Below, piece by piece: positions 1-10,021 of a stretch of 64,000 nucleotides of DNA (position 1 is its first letter; the number at the start of each line of letters is the position of its first letter). The DNA is taken from positions 124,001 through 188,000 of the forward strand of contig JAVLUZ010000753.1 in assembly GCA_036768485.1 (NCBI GenBank). Direction: 5' to 3'. Origin of the DNA: Mermis nigrescens (taxonomy: Eukaryota; Nematoda; Enoplea; Mermithida; Mermithidae). The translations under genes and the position numbers were made by a program. A model generated the notes under the pieces. It saw only the letters and a list, made by a program, of their open reading frames with translations, had not been told where the DNA came from and ran no database searches.

Positions 1-219
1 TTGGGTTTCTATCCCACGGAACAGTGACTGCAGTGATTTTAAACCTAAAATAGTGCAGAATTAGCATAATTTTTCTTTTTTCTCTTATCACATTATTCAA
101 GGTCGTGAGCATTTTCGTGCATATATCAGTGGGAAACAGACTAACAAGCTGCAATTTCTGAAAAAAAATTTTTACAAAAAGATAGTTGAAACCACATTTG
201 CGCTGCGCAAAAATTCTGA

Positions 220-705
220 GGGGGTGTGGAGTGGCCGTGTAGGATTTTTCAAAGGTCAAAAACATTCTTAAAAATAGTGGTAGGCATTATGTTCTTAAGG
301 GGGGTTCGGCAGATTTTGACCCCCGGAATGACTACTGATCCCGGGCAGAATGGCCGCGACCACACGTGGACGTGGGGGTATGCACCCCCAGAAGGCCATA
401 TACCCAACATGAAAATGGAAATACCCCACAGAATTCAATTTTATTTTTTTTGTTTTTTCTATAATTTTTTTTGGGTCTGACCTCCCAGAATTTTTCAGAT
501 GTACATGTACGGTGGTAGGGCGAGAAAACGCCATTTTTGGAAGTTCCTCATCGATCGCTATTTATTGGCATATTAAAATCGTCAAAAAACAAAAAAATTT
601 CGAAAATCGAATTCTGTGGGGATATTACGTTTTTGGGGGAGGGGGTGTCCGGCCTTCTGAAGGGTGCATACCCCAACTACCCCACGCCGACGTGTGGTTG
701 AAACC
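220..705 (+). repeat. MITE family 1, rearranged copy with internal inverted piece
   Basis: Family 1 is a 250-280 bp element recognisable by a CACGTGGGC-type edge, a GATTTTTCAAAGG stretch, AACACCATTTTTCGACG, a block near TCTATTGGCAT and a GGGGTGCATACCCCC end. This copy holds the left part at 220-300, a reversed fragment at about 360-480 (GTGGGGGTATGCACCCCC outward) and a second forward part at 500-700. It looks like an insertion of one family member into another. No coding potential. Confidence 0.55.
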
Positions 706-1190
706 ATATATGCAACGGGCGGATGGAGAAATCCCAGCCCCTAAATCCCCGAAGCATTCTCCGATTGTCCAAAATTGGTCAAAAATTATTTGTTTGGTAG
801 AAAATGGTCCATTTTATAAAATAAAAGTTTTAGTTTTGAAAAATTCCAATAATTCCCTCCTCTTGCTATGGGCCCGTTTACCAGTATGATATTTTATTGG
901 GCAATGATCTTCAGAAAACAGAGATTATCATCTTCAAATTAAATTGTAGAGGATGGCAGGCTCCTTGAATTTGTGAAAAAGGGTTAGTAAAAAAACGGGG
1001 AAAATTCCTATATTATTGCAATCTGGGGTCAGCAAATTTGGGGAAATGTGCTTTTAAATTACTTTTACGCACCGAAATTCTTAAGGCTACAGTTTTTGCT
1101 TGTAAACCGTGCGAATCGAAGAAAAACTGATGAAAAAATAGCGAAGAAAAATAATGAAATTTCTACAGCTGGCAGATTTCTGACACATAC

Positions 1191-3677
1191 CTGGAAAATT
1201 TCGTTTTCTGAAAAATCCGTTCCGAATCGACACAATTTCTTCCTGGCTTGGAAAGCTGACGAAGCGAGGTCGCATATCGGCTACATGGTGTAAAACAGAG
1301 TGAACGCATCGAGAAATCGTTGACTGACTCAAACCGTGTATATCACCATCTTCTCTTTGGAATTCTCCGCTCCCAATATAACGCAATGTTAACAATACCT
1401 TAAACCAAAGTCTCTTTTAGCAAAATGTAGTTATACGTCATTTCATATTTATATTTCAGCAAACGAATCGTTAAATTCCACTGGTGGAGAGCAACCTCCA
1501 GAGCCATTATCTGATATATTTGCCAGAGTGTGGCAACTTATTCCAGCTCAGTTGGAGCGCATTCCTTGTTCGGTCGACAGTGATGCTCAAATGTCCTATG
1601 TTCCTCCCGTGACAGCCTCAGTGGAGGACCACAGCACTGGTGATATGGACACGCAGCAAGATAAGAATGGTAAACAAATATTGTACCAATTTTTCAGATA
1701 CATTTTCTCACTGACCATACGTGGGCAGCACCAAAATTCTGAGGGGGCTGTATGCTGGGTGTAAAATTATTCAAAGGCCAAAAAATTGTCTAAAAAATGG
1801 TGGTAGAGCGAAAAAACACCATTTTTCGACGTTTCTCATCAAGCTCAATCCATTGGCATCAAAAAATCGCAGAGGAAACAAAAAATTTTCAAAAACCAAA
1901 TTCTGGTGAGGGTGCATTTCAGTTTCCATGTTGGGTATTTGGCCTTCTGGGGGAGCATCATACATGTAAAAGGAGGAATGGGGGGATCCTCCCACCCGAA
2001 GTCGGGCTGTCCCCCCATCCCCCCAAACGGAAAAATTTTTGACCTCCCCCACCCGATTTTCGGGAAAAAATCAAATTTTTAGGCGATTTTTAGGTACTTT
2101 TTGCCATTTTCGGCCAAAAATTGGAAGCTTTTCGCCCCCCCTCCCAAAAAAGCCGGGATCCCCTCCCAAACTTTTGAGCCATTACATGTATGGGGTGCAT
2201 AACCCAAAACCTCCACGCCCAAGTATGATACTGACTGATCCAAAACAAACATAAATGTGCAGAGATAAAAGTATCAGTCGACCAGTTAGTTCGATTTTAC
2301 AAGTTGCTATAAAAATTGTATAGCAGCTACATTTTCGTCCGAGAAGGTTGAAACCAGGTATGTAACGGGGGAATGGGAGATCCCCAAGAAAGCCGAAAGG
2401 TGCCTTTCCAAAACAGCTTTCGACCACCTCTTTCCACTCCCACCAGATCAGGTGCGCAAGCAGCAAAAATAAGTCGAAGCCGTTTCATGTATAGTTAAAA
2501 AAGTAGTCTGCTCTAAGTACAGGGATTCCAAAAACTTTGGTCCTAGTAGCCCAAATAACTTTAAACCAGTAGGCATGAGTCGTACCACGTTTTTCGTCAG
2601 ATAGTCTGAGCTTTTTACGAGTTTTTATTAATGTTACACTTTTGTATTATCTATGTATGTAAGATCTTTGATCTGCTTAATAGTTTAATATGCACGGGTG
2701 ATGCTTTTTCATATTGAAAAATATTATTATATATAACGCGGATAGAAAACAAGACAATCATTCATTTTAGAAAAAGTCTGAATTCGCATTTTTTTGCAGA
2801 ACCATCCGAATACGGAAGTAGTACCATTTCGACTTGTTCTGAAGACGAACCACGAAAAGAGTTGAGAAAATTATCAGGCCAAGTAAAGCTGCACCAGAAA
2901 CCGTATGATCATACGTGGGCAGCCAGAAAATTCTGGGGGGGTGCAAGATTTTTTTGAAGGTGGAAAAATGGCCTTTAAAATGGTGGTATGGCGATAAAAA
3001 CACCATTTTTCGACGTTTCTCATCAAGCACTATCCATTGGCATCGAAAAATTGCGAAAAAAAACGAAAAAAATTTCCAAAAATTGAACTCTGGGGGGGGG
3101 TATTTTGATTTCTGGGGGGGGGGTATTTTGGTTTCTGGGGGGTGCATACCCCCAAACCCCTTCACGCCCAGGTGTGCGTATGATGAAACCATTATGCGAT
3201 ATTAAACAATGATTTTTCATAAGTAAGCTCTAAAGAGAGAGCATGAAGCAAGAATGGATTTGTTACGAAAGGTGCAAGATGCAGCAGATGCCAAAAGGCT
3301 ATATTATGAAACGAAACTTCGAATGTTTGAACAACAGCAGCAGCAACAGCAGATTTATCCGTCTAGTTATACCTCCTATCACGAGCTGTAAAACTGTTAC
3401 TACTGTTACTATTAAAATTTGGTTTAAAATTGCATACGATGAATAAATTGCTGATGTTAACTTTTACCTTTAAATACGGTGGCACCGGATCATTTCGGTA
3501 AGTTGCTGATTTTATCTGTGGCTCCAGCAAATTTATAAGTTCAGCAGCCGTATCCTTCCGTAATTTGTAGCATTGCCGAAACTTCTGATCATCAAAAGCG
3601 TGGAATGGGTCAAGTCGATTCCTAATAGGTCTTTGAACAATTTGTTCATTTCGAATATCATATATTGCATCGACACA
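1191..3677 (-). CDS. PIF/Harbinger (HARBI1-like) transposase, N-terminal exons, partial
   Basis: Two exons are supported. The first (3677 down to 3468) reads through DPFHAFDDQKF and LRKDTAAELINLLEP to PPYLK and ends at a GTAAAAG donor. The second (1398 down to 1191) begins VLLTLRYIGSGEFQ, continues GDIHGLSQSTISRCVH and FPSQEEIVSIRNGF, and ends NFP plus one base before a GTATGTG donor. The join PYLK/VLLTLR is in phase and matches the conserved N-terminal region of HARBI1-type transposases, including the helix-turn-helix-like SQSTISR stretch. The catalytic DDE exons should follow but are not in the window. Upstream of 3677 the frame is closed by TGA at 3680-3678; an ATGATG near 3701 is in another frame, so a one-base frameshift or an unseen exon hides the start. 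Probably inactive. Confidence 0.78.
1460..3391 (+). CDS. Harbinger companion protein (Myb/SANT-like type), C-terminal exons, partial
   Basis: Three exons join in one frame: 1460-1669 (acceptor ATATTTCAG, donor G/GTAAAC), 2800-2882 (acceptor TTTTTTGCAG, donor GTAAAG) and 3236-3391 (acceptor TCTAAAG, stop TAA). The protein has an acidic, Ser/Thr-rich middle (SVEDHSTGDMDTQQDK, then STISTCSEDEP) and a charged helical tail (REHEARMDLLRKVQDAADAK) ending in seven glutamines and SYHEL. Harbinger elements carry a second gene for a Myb/SANT-like DNA-binding partner of the transposase, and acidic plus helical C-terminal tails are common there. The DNA-binding exon is not visible, so the assignment rests on context. 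All three exons lie antisense inside one intron of the transposase gene. AATAAA occurs at about 3442, beyond the stop. Confidence 0.66.
1715..2229 (+). mobile_element. MITE family 1 copy in an intron, interrupted by a second MITE
   Basis: Starts CATACGTGGGCAGCACC and ends CACGCCCAAGTATGAT, with the full family 1 body between. At about 1961-2189 it is interrupted by a different element bounded by TACATGTAA and TTACATGTA. It lies within the first visible intron of the Harbinger companion gene. Confidence 0.6.
1961..2189. mobile_element. MITE family 2 (ACATGTAA ends), nested
   Basis: The two ends are inverted repeats: TACATGTAAAAGGAGGAATG against a right end that reads TACATGTAATGGCTCAAAA on the other strand. 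The inside is C-rich and G-rich blocks (GGATCCTCCCACCC). Related copies are seen at about 2345-2490, about 690-760 and about 48283-48490. Nested inside a family 1 MITE, so it is younger than its host. Confidence 0.5.
2345..2490. mobile_element. MITE family 2, short copy
   Basis: Bounded by GGTATGTAACGGGGGAATGG and GCCGTTTCATGTAT, with the same GGGAGATCCCC-like inner palindrome as the copy at 1961-2189. Lies in the same intron of the companion gene. Confidence 0.4.
2908..3184 (+). mobile_element. MITE family 1, intact-looking copy
   Basis: Starts ATCATACGTGGGCAGCC and ends CCCAGGTGTGCGTATGAT, giving imperfect inverted ends around ATCATACG. The body contains the G-tract blocks, AACACCATTTTTCGACG and a C-tract near the right end. 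It fills most of the intron between the last two visible exons of the companion gene. Confidence 0.65.
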
Positions 3678-3750
3678 TCAAAAAATTGAATAAGTTCCAT
3701 CATAAAGTAGCGTGACCTGGAATAATAGAACACACCATTGAAACAATTAT

Positions 3751-3926
3751 TTAGCCCGAGATTTAGTCCTCCTCCGAGCAGGGCTAAAATCGCGGGCTAA
3801 AATGTGGAAATATCTAGCCCGGGCTAAGTTAGCCCGCCTTTGTGAATACGGGCTAAGAAGTTAGCCCGGGCTAAAGTCGTCTACTTAGCTCGGGCTAGCG
3901 CTAGTCCGCCTTTGTGAATACGGGCC
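3751..3926. repeat. Right terminal region of the Harbinger element
   Basis: The segment contains repeated, partly palindromic TTAGCCCGGGCTAA-type motifs (near 3820, 3865 and 3890) and two copies of a GCCTTTGTGAATACGGGC stretch (3836-3853 and 3909-3926), the second being the element edge. It is followed by TAA. Direct and inverted motif copies at the end of a Harbinger element are plausible binding sites for its DNA-binding protein; that role is inferred. Confidence 0.65.
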
Positions 3927-4245
3927 TAAGTGACAGGCTTTGGCAAAAGTTTAGGACATTCTTTATGAATTGTTTCTGATGCGAAAAGATTTTCTTTGAG
4001 TGAAACTTTCATTTTTTCATATAGCACACAACAGGCATGTTTAGACTCATTAACTTGTGTTATGCTTTCGTATTTTTTTAAATTTTTGGCCCGGACTGCA
4101 TATAAAGACATTTATTAGAGACGTTATCGATCCAAGAATTGGATACTGACATTAGTAATCCACTTTTTATAATTTTTGATTCCCCACTTATAGTCTGTTT
4201 CATTAATTCGAGAGCTTTTCGCGTAAATTCTTTTGAAGGCTTCAT
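3926..4245 (-). pseudogene. Coding-like remnant next to the Harbinger insertion, not recognised
   Basis: From ATG at 4245 one frame reads MKPSKEFTRKALELMKQ, then GLLMSVSNSWIDNV. Near 4090 the open frame passes to another frame reading VRAKNLKKYESITQVN and HACCVLYEKMKVSLKE, ending at a stop that overlaps the TAA target site of the Harbinger element. The composition is protein-like (charged, mixed, no low complexity) and the frame change suggests a one-base lesion or a small intron. I do not recognise the family. The reading frame is cut by the transposon insertion. Confidence 0.35.
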
Positions 4246-4351
4246 TATGCCTAACTAGGGGATTCGCTGTAGCTCGACAGAAAAGTTGAAAGGGGGCGAG
4301 CGGCCACCATTCTTTCATATTTCATGCACTAAACCGTCCATCTAGACTTGA

Positions 4352-4910
4352 CCCTCCGTTTACCATGTCCTATGCTAGAGGCATAATGAATCACTTTCGT
4401 GGCATTTTTTTCTGTTCTACCTTATCCATGTGTCAAGAACGTTGTCTAGCCTCGTTTTGGTTTCAAGTACATAGTTTTTGATGGATTAACTCGAATAGGA
4501 TTTATAGAGTAGTAAGAAACATGCATTTTTCGGCCTATTTACAGTGATATCACAAAAGCTTAAGATGGGAAAATAAGGTTCTAATAAGAAAATTTAGTGG
4601 TTCATTCCTTTCCAGCTCTTTAAATGCATCTTCTGGATGTGTTTAACACAACAGAAATCTACTTTTTCTTGTTTTTACAAAATGTCTGACAGGTGCCTAT
4701 TCTTATGCATTCTGATACTTTTTAATTATACCTCTTTTAAAAATAATTTTCACAGGAAATAAGATATATATTCAGAACGAGCATAAAAAATTGCACTAAA
4801 TAAAAGTAATAGCTGTCAGAGAATGTTAAGAAAGCATAGCTTAATATGCACTAGGAGTTTATGCCATGATGGCGCACTTCGACTGCAAAAACATGATGGT
4901 AAACGGAGGG
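4352..4910. mobile_element. piggyBac-like MITE 1 (TTAA target)
   Basis: Ends are perfect short inverted repeats, CCCTCCGTTTACC and GGTAAACGGAGGG, flanked by TTGA (4348-4351) and TTAA (4911-4914). TTAA target sites and ends beginning CCC are hallmarks of the piggyBac superfamily. Four copies of this roughly 560-bp family are in the window (also 31531-32092, 38569-39060, 45935-46490). No coding capacity, so mobility would need a transposase from elsewhere. Confidence 0.75.
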
Positions 4911-4914
4911 TTAA

Positions 4915-5246
4915 TTCATGCTTCTGAACAGTGCTGTGACATACTGCAGTAAGTGCGCTAAGTAAAAATCTTGCTGCAGGCATTGAACCGGTGTTGCTTC
5001 AACGACAATCAGACCTTCTACCAAGGCGGGAGTATTAGGCGATGTTTAAAATGCCATTCTATTGCGTTTAACGGTCGATTTATGACAAGCTGAATGCGCG
5101 AATCCCATCCACATGATGCATCATCTGCTGGAAGATGAGAATAAATTATGCCGTAGGAAATTTTATCGAAAAATCATTCCTTCCTATGTGTTTTAGGATA
5201 AACGAAAAAGACTATAGTAACTGCGTCGTCATCTTATTATTAGTTC
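4915..5246. other. No feature seen
   Basis: Unique-looking AT-rich sequence between two repeats. No open frame, splice pair or repeat relation to the rest of the window was noticed. Confidence 0.4.
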
Positions 5247-5871
5247 TTAGTGAAATCGTACCAATCCACATAAATATATAGGGCGTCCCACGTCTCTATC
5301 CCTCATTCTGTTTCCACCACGGCTGTGATTTTTACACAACATATGAAACTTTGTAAAAATATTTCCGTATCCTAATAATTTTCGACCACTGAGTGATAAC
5401 GCTTTCAACACTAATTTTTGTATACATAATATTAGGTTGATGTTTGAGACTTTTTTATCGCTTTTCACTTCAAATGCAGCCTTGATTTGCTTCAATAAAT
5501 CGAAAACGCGATCTTTTTCACAGTTCTTCTTTTCCGACTAAAAACTTGATGACATAGTGAAAAATTCAGTACAGCACGACTTCCTAGCTGACAAACGCAA
5601 ATGATTTTGTGACTAATTTTGTTTTGATTGTTTTTTTATTTATTTATTTTTTATTTTACTAATTTTGTTCAATTTACTCGATTTTTTCCATATAGTTTCG
5701 AGATTTTAATCAGCGCTCTCATGTCCTAGAAAAACAAGCATCGTCCTAAACTTTAAAAATAAAATAGCGTTTCTGACGTTGATCCATGGTAAGTAGTACT
5801 CCTGGTCTCTTCAGCTGTACAATGGTTAAGCATAGCAGATGTTTAAAGTACATATAGGCGCAAAGCGCCGA
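5247..5871. repeat. 600-bp dispersed repeat (family 5), copy 1
   Basis: Begins near GGGCGTCCCACGTCTCTATC and runs to CATATAGGCGCAAAGCGCC. A second copy at 25268-25893 matches along its whole length with scattered substitutions and small indels; this copy carries an extra T-rich 50-bp piece near 5620-5675. Both copies end at the GGCGCAAAGCGCC palindrome. No coding potential. Confidence 0.65.
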
Positions 5872-6880
5872 ATTAGGGGCGTTACAATGATAAAAGATAC
5901 TTGTGTTAAAGTATGAACGTGAAGCGCCGAACATTGGGCTGTACTACACAATAAAGCACGCTACTTGTTAAAGTATAGGTGCGAAGCGCCAAAATTACTC
6001 TTTACTCTCCAGCGATGGCTAAAGCCTGGTTTATACTTCACGCATCGCGCCGAACTTGCGAAATATTGCAGTCGCAGGATCGGGCAAAGCACGCGAATTC
6101 GATTTATACTATCGCGCGAATAATTGTTCGCGCAAATTGCAGGATTGTCCGCAATACGATTTTTCGATTTATACTTCCTGCAAAATTCGCATTGCTTAAT
6201 AATTCGCGCAGGCAAGAAATTTCGTCGTGCGATGAGTCGCGTTTCAATTTATACTTCATCGCGTTCATCTCCGCGAAAAATGTCAAAAATTACTAATTTT
6301 AGTAACAAGTTGACGTCCGACGCGAATTCGCAAAATTGGGCTCGGAAGCGAAATCGCGTCCTTTTTTTGCGCACATTTCTATTGAACTGTCAAATTTGAC
6401 ATCGACGTGCCTACTTAAATCATTCATGTCACGCAACAATGCTTTGAATTTGTAATGAGGTCAGGCGAGGACGAAAATGAGCAAAAATATGCGCGAAAAA
6501 ATCGTGCGATGATTCGCAAGATTCACAGAAAAAATCGTACGATTTATCGCAGGATAGTCGAGTTTGCAAGAAATCGCAGCAAGTATAAATCGAAGACGCG
6601 ATGCGACGAATTTTGTCGATTATCGCACGATTTTTCGCAGGAAGTATAAACGGACGGCGCGATGCGTCAATTCGCACGATTTTTGCAGGATGTGCTATTT
6701 TTAGAAAAAGTCATGCTATTTAATCCTGCGACGCGATCCTGCGTGAAGTATAAATACGGCTTAATGCGCGTATGTCCTGCCACACTCTCTTTGTAGGCGC
6801 AAAGCGCCGACGTTTTGGCTGTACTACACAATAAAGCACGCTACATGTCAAAGTATAGGCGCGAAGCATTGCGCTCAGCC
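5850..6880. repeat. Tandem 70-bp repeat with AAGCGCC palindromes
   Basis: Units begin with GGCGCAAAGCGCC or GGTGCGAAGCGCC (about 5856, 5920, 5985, 6796 and 6860) and share CTGTACTACACAATAAAGCACGC followed by TTAAAGTATA. The array is split by the TAA-type MITE at 6023-6761, so the last two units continue the first three. Confidence 0.6.
6023..6761. mobile_element. Harbinger-like MITE (TAA target), copy 1
   Basis: Inverted ends AGCCTGGTTTATACTTCACG and, on the other strand, AGCCGTATTTATACTTCACG, flanked by perfect TAA duplications (6020-6022 and 6762-6764). The inside repeats TTTATACTTC and TCGCGC-rich motifs in both directions, giving strong CpG clustering in an AT-rich setting. The 3-bp TAA site fits PIF/Harbinger. 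A second copy is at 53419-54466. Open frames inside are by-products of the inverted CpG-rich motifs. Confidence 0.75.
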
Positions 6881-7358
6881 TGTTCTGATTTTACATCAAG
6901 AATCGCACTACTTCATCTATAAATAAAACATCGAATCTAGGGTTTCAAGCGCAAAGCAAAGACAGCTAAAATAGCTGAGAGATCATTGAGCGTTTAAGTG
7001 TCCACATCAATTATTTACATATGCATTACCTACCTATTTTATGGCAACCCATCAGAGAAAGTATGCAAATAATCCATAGAAAACCAAAACACATTAATTA
7101 ATTAATTAATTAATTGGACAGTAAATAAGGTAAGGTTATTTTCTCTAGAAAAGAAAAGGCTGATCTTCAAAACAATTTTGTTTTCCGCGTACTTGGACTC
7201 CTGTTATTATTGTGGCATGTTACCATATGTGTTTATTGTCTGGTTTACTAGAAACAATGCTAATTAAGACAAATCTGTGATTTTCATAAGGGAACGAGTG
7301 CGCTACCCTAATTTTCCTCAAGCATTATCCAAAATATGCGGGAAAACCCGCTATCTAT
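6881..7358. other. No gene; ATTA microsatellite
   Basis: AT-rich sequence with an (ATTA)n run at about 7096-7116. Nothing else noticed before the LTR at 7359. Confidence 0.4.
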
Positions 7359-7401
7359 TGTCACGCCCGGTAGTGGTCAATATATAATAATCGTAATAAT
7401 C

Positions 7402-7428
7402 ATAGGTAGCGCGTTAGCGCGTACCTAT
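7402..7428 (+). promoter_or_regulatory. 5' subterminal hairpin of Helitron A
   Basis: ATAGGTA, one bulged G, CGCG, loop TTAG, then CGCG and TACCTAT: an 11-bp stem with one bulge just inside the TC end. The same hairpin is seen at the 5' ends of elements B, D and E (and weakly C and F). In D both arms change together (loop-closing G-C becomes A-T), which supports a selected structure rather than chance. Confidence 0.6.
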
Positions 7429-7539
7429 AATACACTTGGGTACCCCTAACACCTGTGCACCCCCTACAGCTATAACGGGACTTTTCTGGAAGGTGCGGTT
7501 TTTTTTAAAGAAAGATAATAAAAAAATTTGCTGTCTAGG

Positions 7540-9120
7540 TTCTTTTTGTTTTTCTTGAAACTCAAAACTGACTGTGTAAAGAAGGTGTAAAGTTTTTGTG
7601 TAACGTTATAACATGGGACAAATTTTGGGACCTTTTTACTGCGGCATGTGGACAACTGAGTATTCATGACTCGAAAAATTAAACAGCATAGGATTATAGA
7701 GGGATGAATTCTACAAAACGCCATTTTTTGGTTTTGAAATTCGCATCAGTTCGCAAATGGCCGTGTAAAGAGTGCGAAAATCAAGGGGGTGAATAAGCAC
7801 TTTTTGGTCGACTTTTCAACCTGCTTATGTCTGATAATAACTCTGATTATAATTTTTTCAAAATGGTTTCTGACCGAAATGTAGAGCGGATCAAGGGCTA
7901 CATTCTGCATATGAGCAAAGTCTTCTACGCTCTATGGTGAGTTAGATCCTGGGGTTTAAAGTTTACACTCTGGTGGATAATGTAAAAAACAGATTTTAAC
8001 TAAGATTTCTGCCAAATTTTTCCGCTTATAATTCAGGGTAGATTTAATACAGCAATAATAAAGTGCCTCTCAGGGGCTACACATCGCAGCAAACTGAATT
8101 TAAAAAACGCAATATTGAGTTATTTATGGGATGTAAAGTTCGAAAACAGACGTACAAAATGGGCGAAAAAAACACGTTTTTCCCCAATTTTGATTGGTTA
8201 ATCATATCAAAAAATTTTTGCAACAAAATTTTTGCACATAGAAACGTACTACGACTCGAAAGCTACAAACTGTACCAAACCGAATTTCTTTAAACTCAAT
8301 GGAGAGTTCGGTACGGAATTTTAAAGTTTACAGTGTTCTAAATGATGGAAAATACGTTTTTGTTGCGTTTTTTGTTCGCCACTTTCTCCGTCCAGAAGTT
8401 GGGATAAGTCCAATAGAATAAAAATAATGTGCTTTATATCGGGTGCATGTCAAAGCAAATTGTCTATACATTAATATTTAGCGAGTAAAGTCAAAAATTT
8501 GGTATTTAGAATGCGTTTCTGTCTTGCTTTTTCTGCCTGTTTCTCCGGTTATGAGTCAGGGACACGATTATCAAGTCTAGAAATGGACCAGGAACCAAAT
8601 TTGATATGCCAGTCTGGCGCATACGTTTACACGCTACAGTGTTGTAAAGTGGTTTACACCTATTGTTAGTTTGCCCTTAGAACATTATGGAGACTTAATT
8701 TTTTTCATAAATATTAGTCGTAATATCGGAACAATATCAAAATTACGAATCTGACCAAGATCTTCTTTACTCTAGGTGTTTATATGAAGTTTACACTACA
8801 TATGTATTTATCTTCGTTTTTGAGAATTCCAGAAACCTAATTTTTTCCTGTAGTTTAGAAATTTTCAAAGAATCAAATGTGAGAAGTCGGTTAGACACAT
8901 TTTTTTACACAACAGTGGTGTAAACTGTTTTACACCTAATGCTAATTTGTCATCAGACCATTTTTGAGATGTGATGTCTTTATAAATATTGATTGTAATA
9001 TCCGCGTAATATCAGATTTACGAATCCGACTGAAATCTTCTGTGCATTCTGTGTATGTAAGTAAACACTGCATATGAAATTTTGATCTAGAGCCTTGCAA
9101 AAACATAATATTTTTCTTAA
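7540..9120 (+). repeat. Helitron A internal tandem arrays
   Basis: Array I (about 7540-8640) has units of roughly 200-250 bp with the order GTGTAAAG, AAAAACACG, a T-rich stretch, CTCCGGTTAT, AAAATAAAGTGC, GGGGCTACACATCGCA and CTCAATATTGAGTTA. Array II (about 8640-9120) has units of 125-150 bp with GTGTAAAGTTTACAC, a block near GAGCATTGC and ATTACGAATCTGAC. The same two arrays in the same order are in elements B to F. Confidence 0.65.
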
Positions 9121-9716
9121 ATTTAAATGTTTACAATGACGCTTTTCAGAAAGTAGTCTTATAACGATTAGAACATAGGTTTTGGCTTACTGTTGATGCT
9201 ACAGTCTTATGGATTTCGTGTAATTCTGTGCATGAGAATCAATTTTCAGCTCATTATCAAGTGACCACAGAAGTGATTGAAAAATTGCCTACAGTAATAT
9301 AGTTTTGAAAAGTAAACATTCATGTGTCATGTAATTGTTAAGTACAATATTATTATTGTTGCTTCAGCTAAAGTCACTTCAGTTTTTTGAGTACAGTGAT
9401 TCAAAAATTGTTATTCATGCATGTTGCTCCGCATTCATAATGGTTTGCTTTAGAAATTGTTATATGTGTTGGTTACGTTATCATACATGTGTAAATTTAT
9501 CATAAATGCTTTGATCCGCAGTGATTTGACGTTCTTTGACTTGTTGAATAAGCTTAATTACTGTACGTAGTGTTAATGCGGGTATTGATAGAGTGAGTTG
9601 TGCGAATGCGAATGCAAGTATAAATTGCTAAGATAGAAGCAGTACCTAATGACATTCGCTACAAGACTGACAAAGATACGAATAACAACTATTTTTTGCT
9701 AACAAAAAGTTGGGTA

Positions 9717-9984
9717 CTAGCAAGAAAAAATGCTCCCATGGAACAAAAAAAGGTAGAATATACTTGGAACAAAGAATTATCAAGGACGTTAAAGGAGGGG
9801 ACTAGAGAAAGCTCCTATCTACAAATGTCACAAAATTTGCTAAAACTCAGAAATTTCCTAAACAAAGAAAAAATGGAATTAAGTAAATCAAAGAAAAAAC
9901 CTACCTGCGCCTAAAACTGCAAGATTTACTAAAAATCAGACTTTTTCTAAGCAACGCAAAAATCGAAGTATATTCTGCGGCCTC
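9717..9984 (-). repeat. Inverted copy of the 3' terminus inside Helitron A
   Basis: Begins CTAGCAAGAAAAAATGCTCC and ends at TTCTGCGGCC. It is the reverse complement of 10741-11008 over about 268 bp with few differences, including the terminal CTAG. The two arms are separated by 756 bp. Confidence 0.8.
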
Positions 9985-10021
9985 TGAAAAAATAGGTGAA
10001 CCTTCTCATATTGTCCACCAT

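Larger units (their letters stand above)
1..3926. mobile_element. PIF/Harbinger DNA transposon, right part (left end outside window)
   Basis: The region carries two oppositely oriented spliced genes: a transposase on the minus strand and a companion on the plus strand. This is the usual content of autonomous PIF/Harbinger elements. The right edge ends with CGTATTCACAAAGGCGG-type sequence read inward, followed by TAA at 3927-3929, the 3-bp target site typical of this superfamily. The left end, the zinc/DDE part of the transposase and the DNA-binding part of the companion are not visible, so they lie before base 1 or are lost. Several MITEs sit inside its introns (1715-2229, 2345-2490, 2908-3184) and at 220-705, so this copy is old. 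The flank right of the TAA is unrelated coding-like sequence. Confidence 0.72.

Noticed and set aside
6023..6761. Several overlapping open frames on both strands in the TAA-type MITE
   Set aside because: They come from inverted CG-rich motifs that lack stops; no conserved protein and no match between the two MITE copies.
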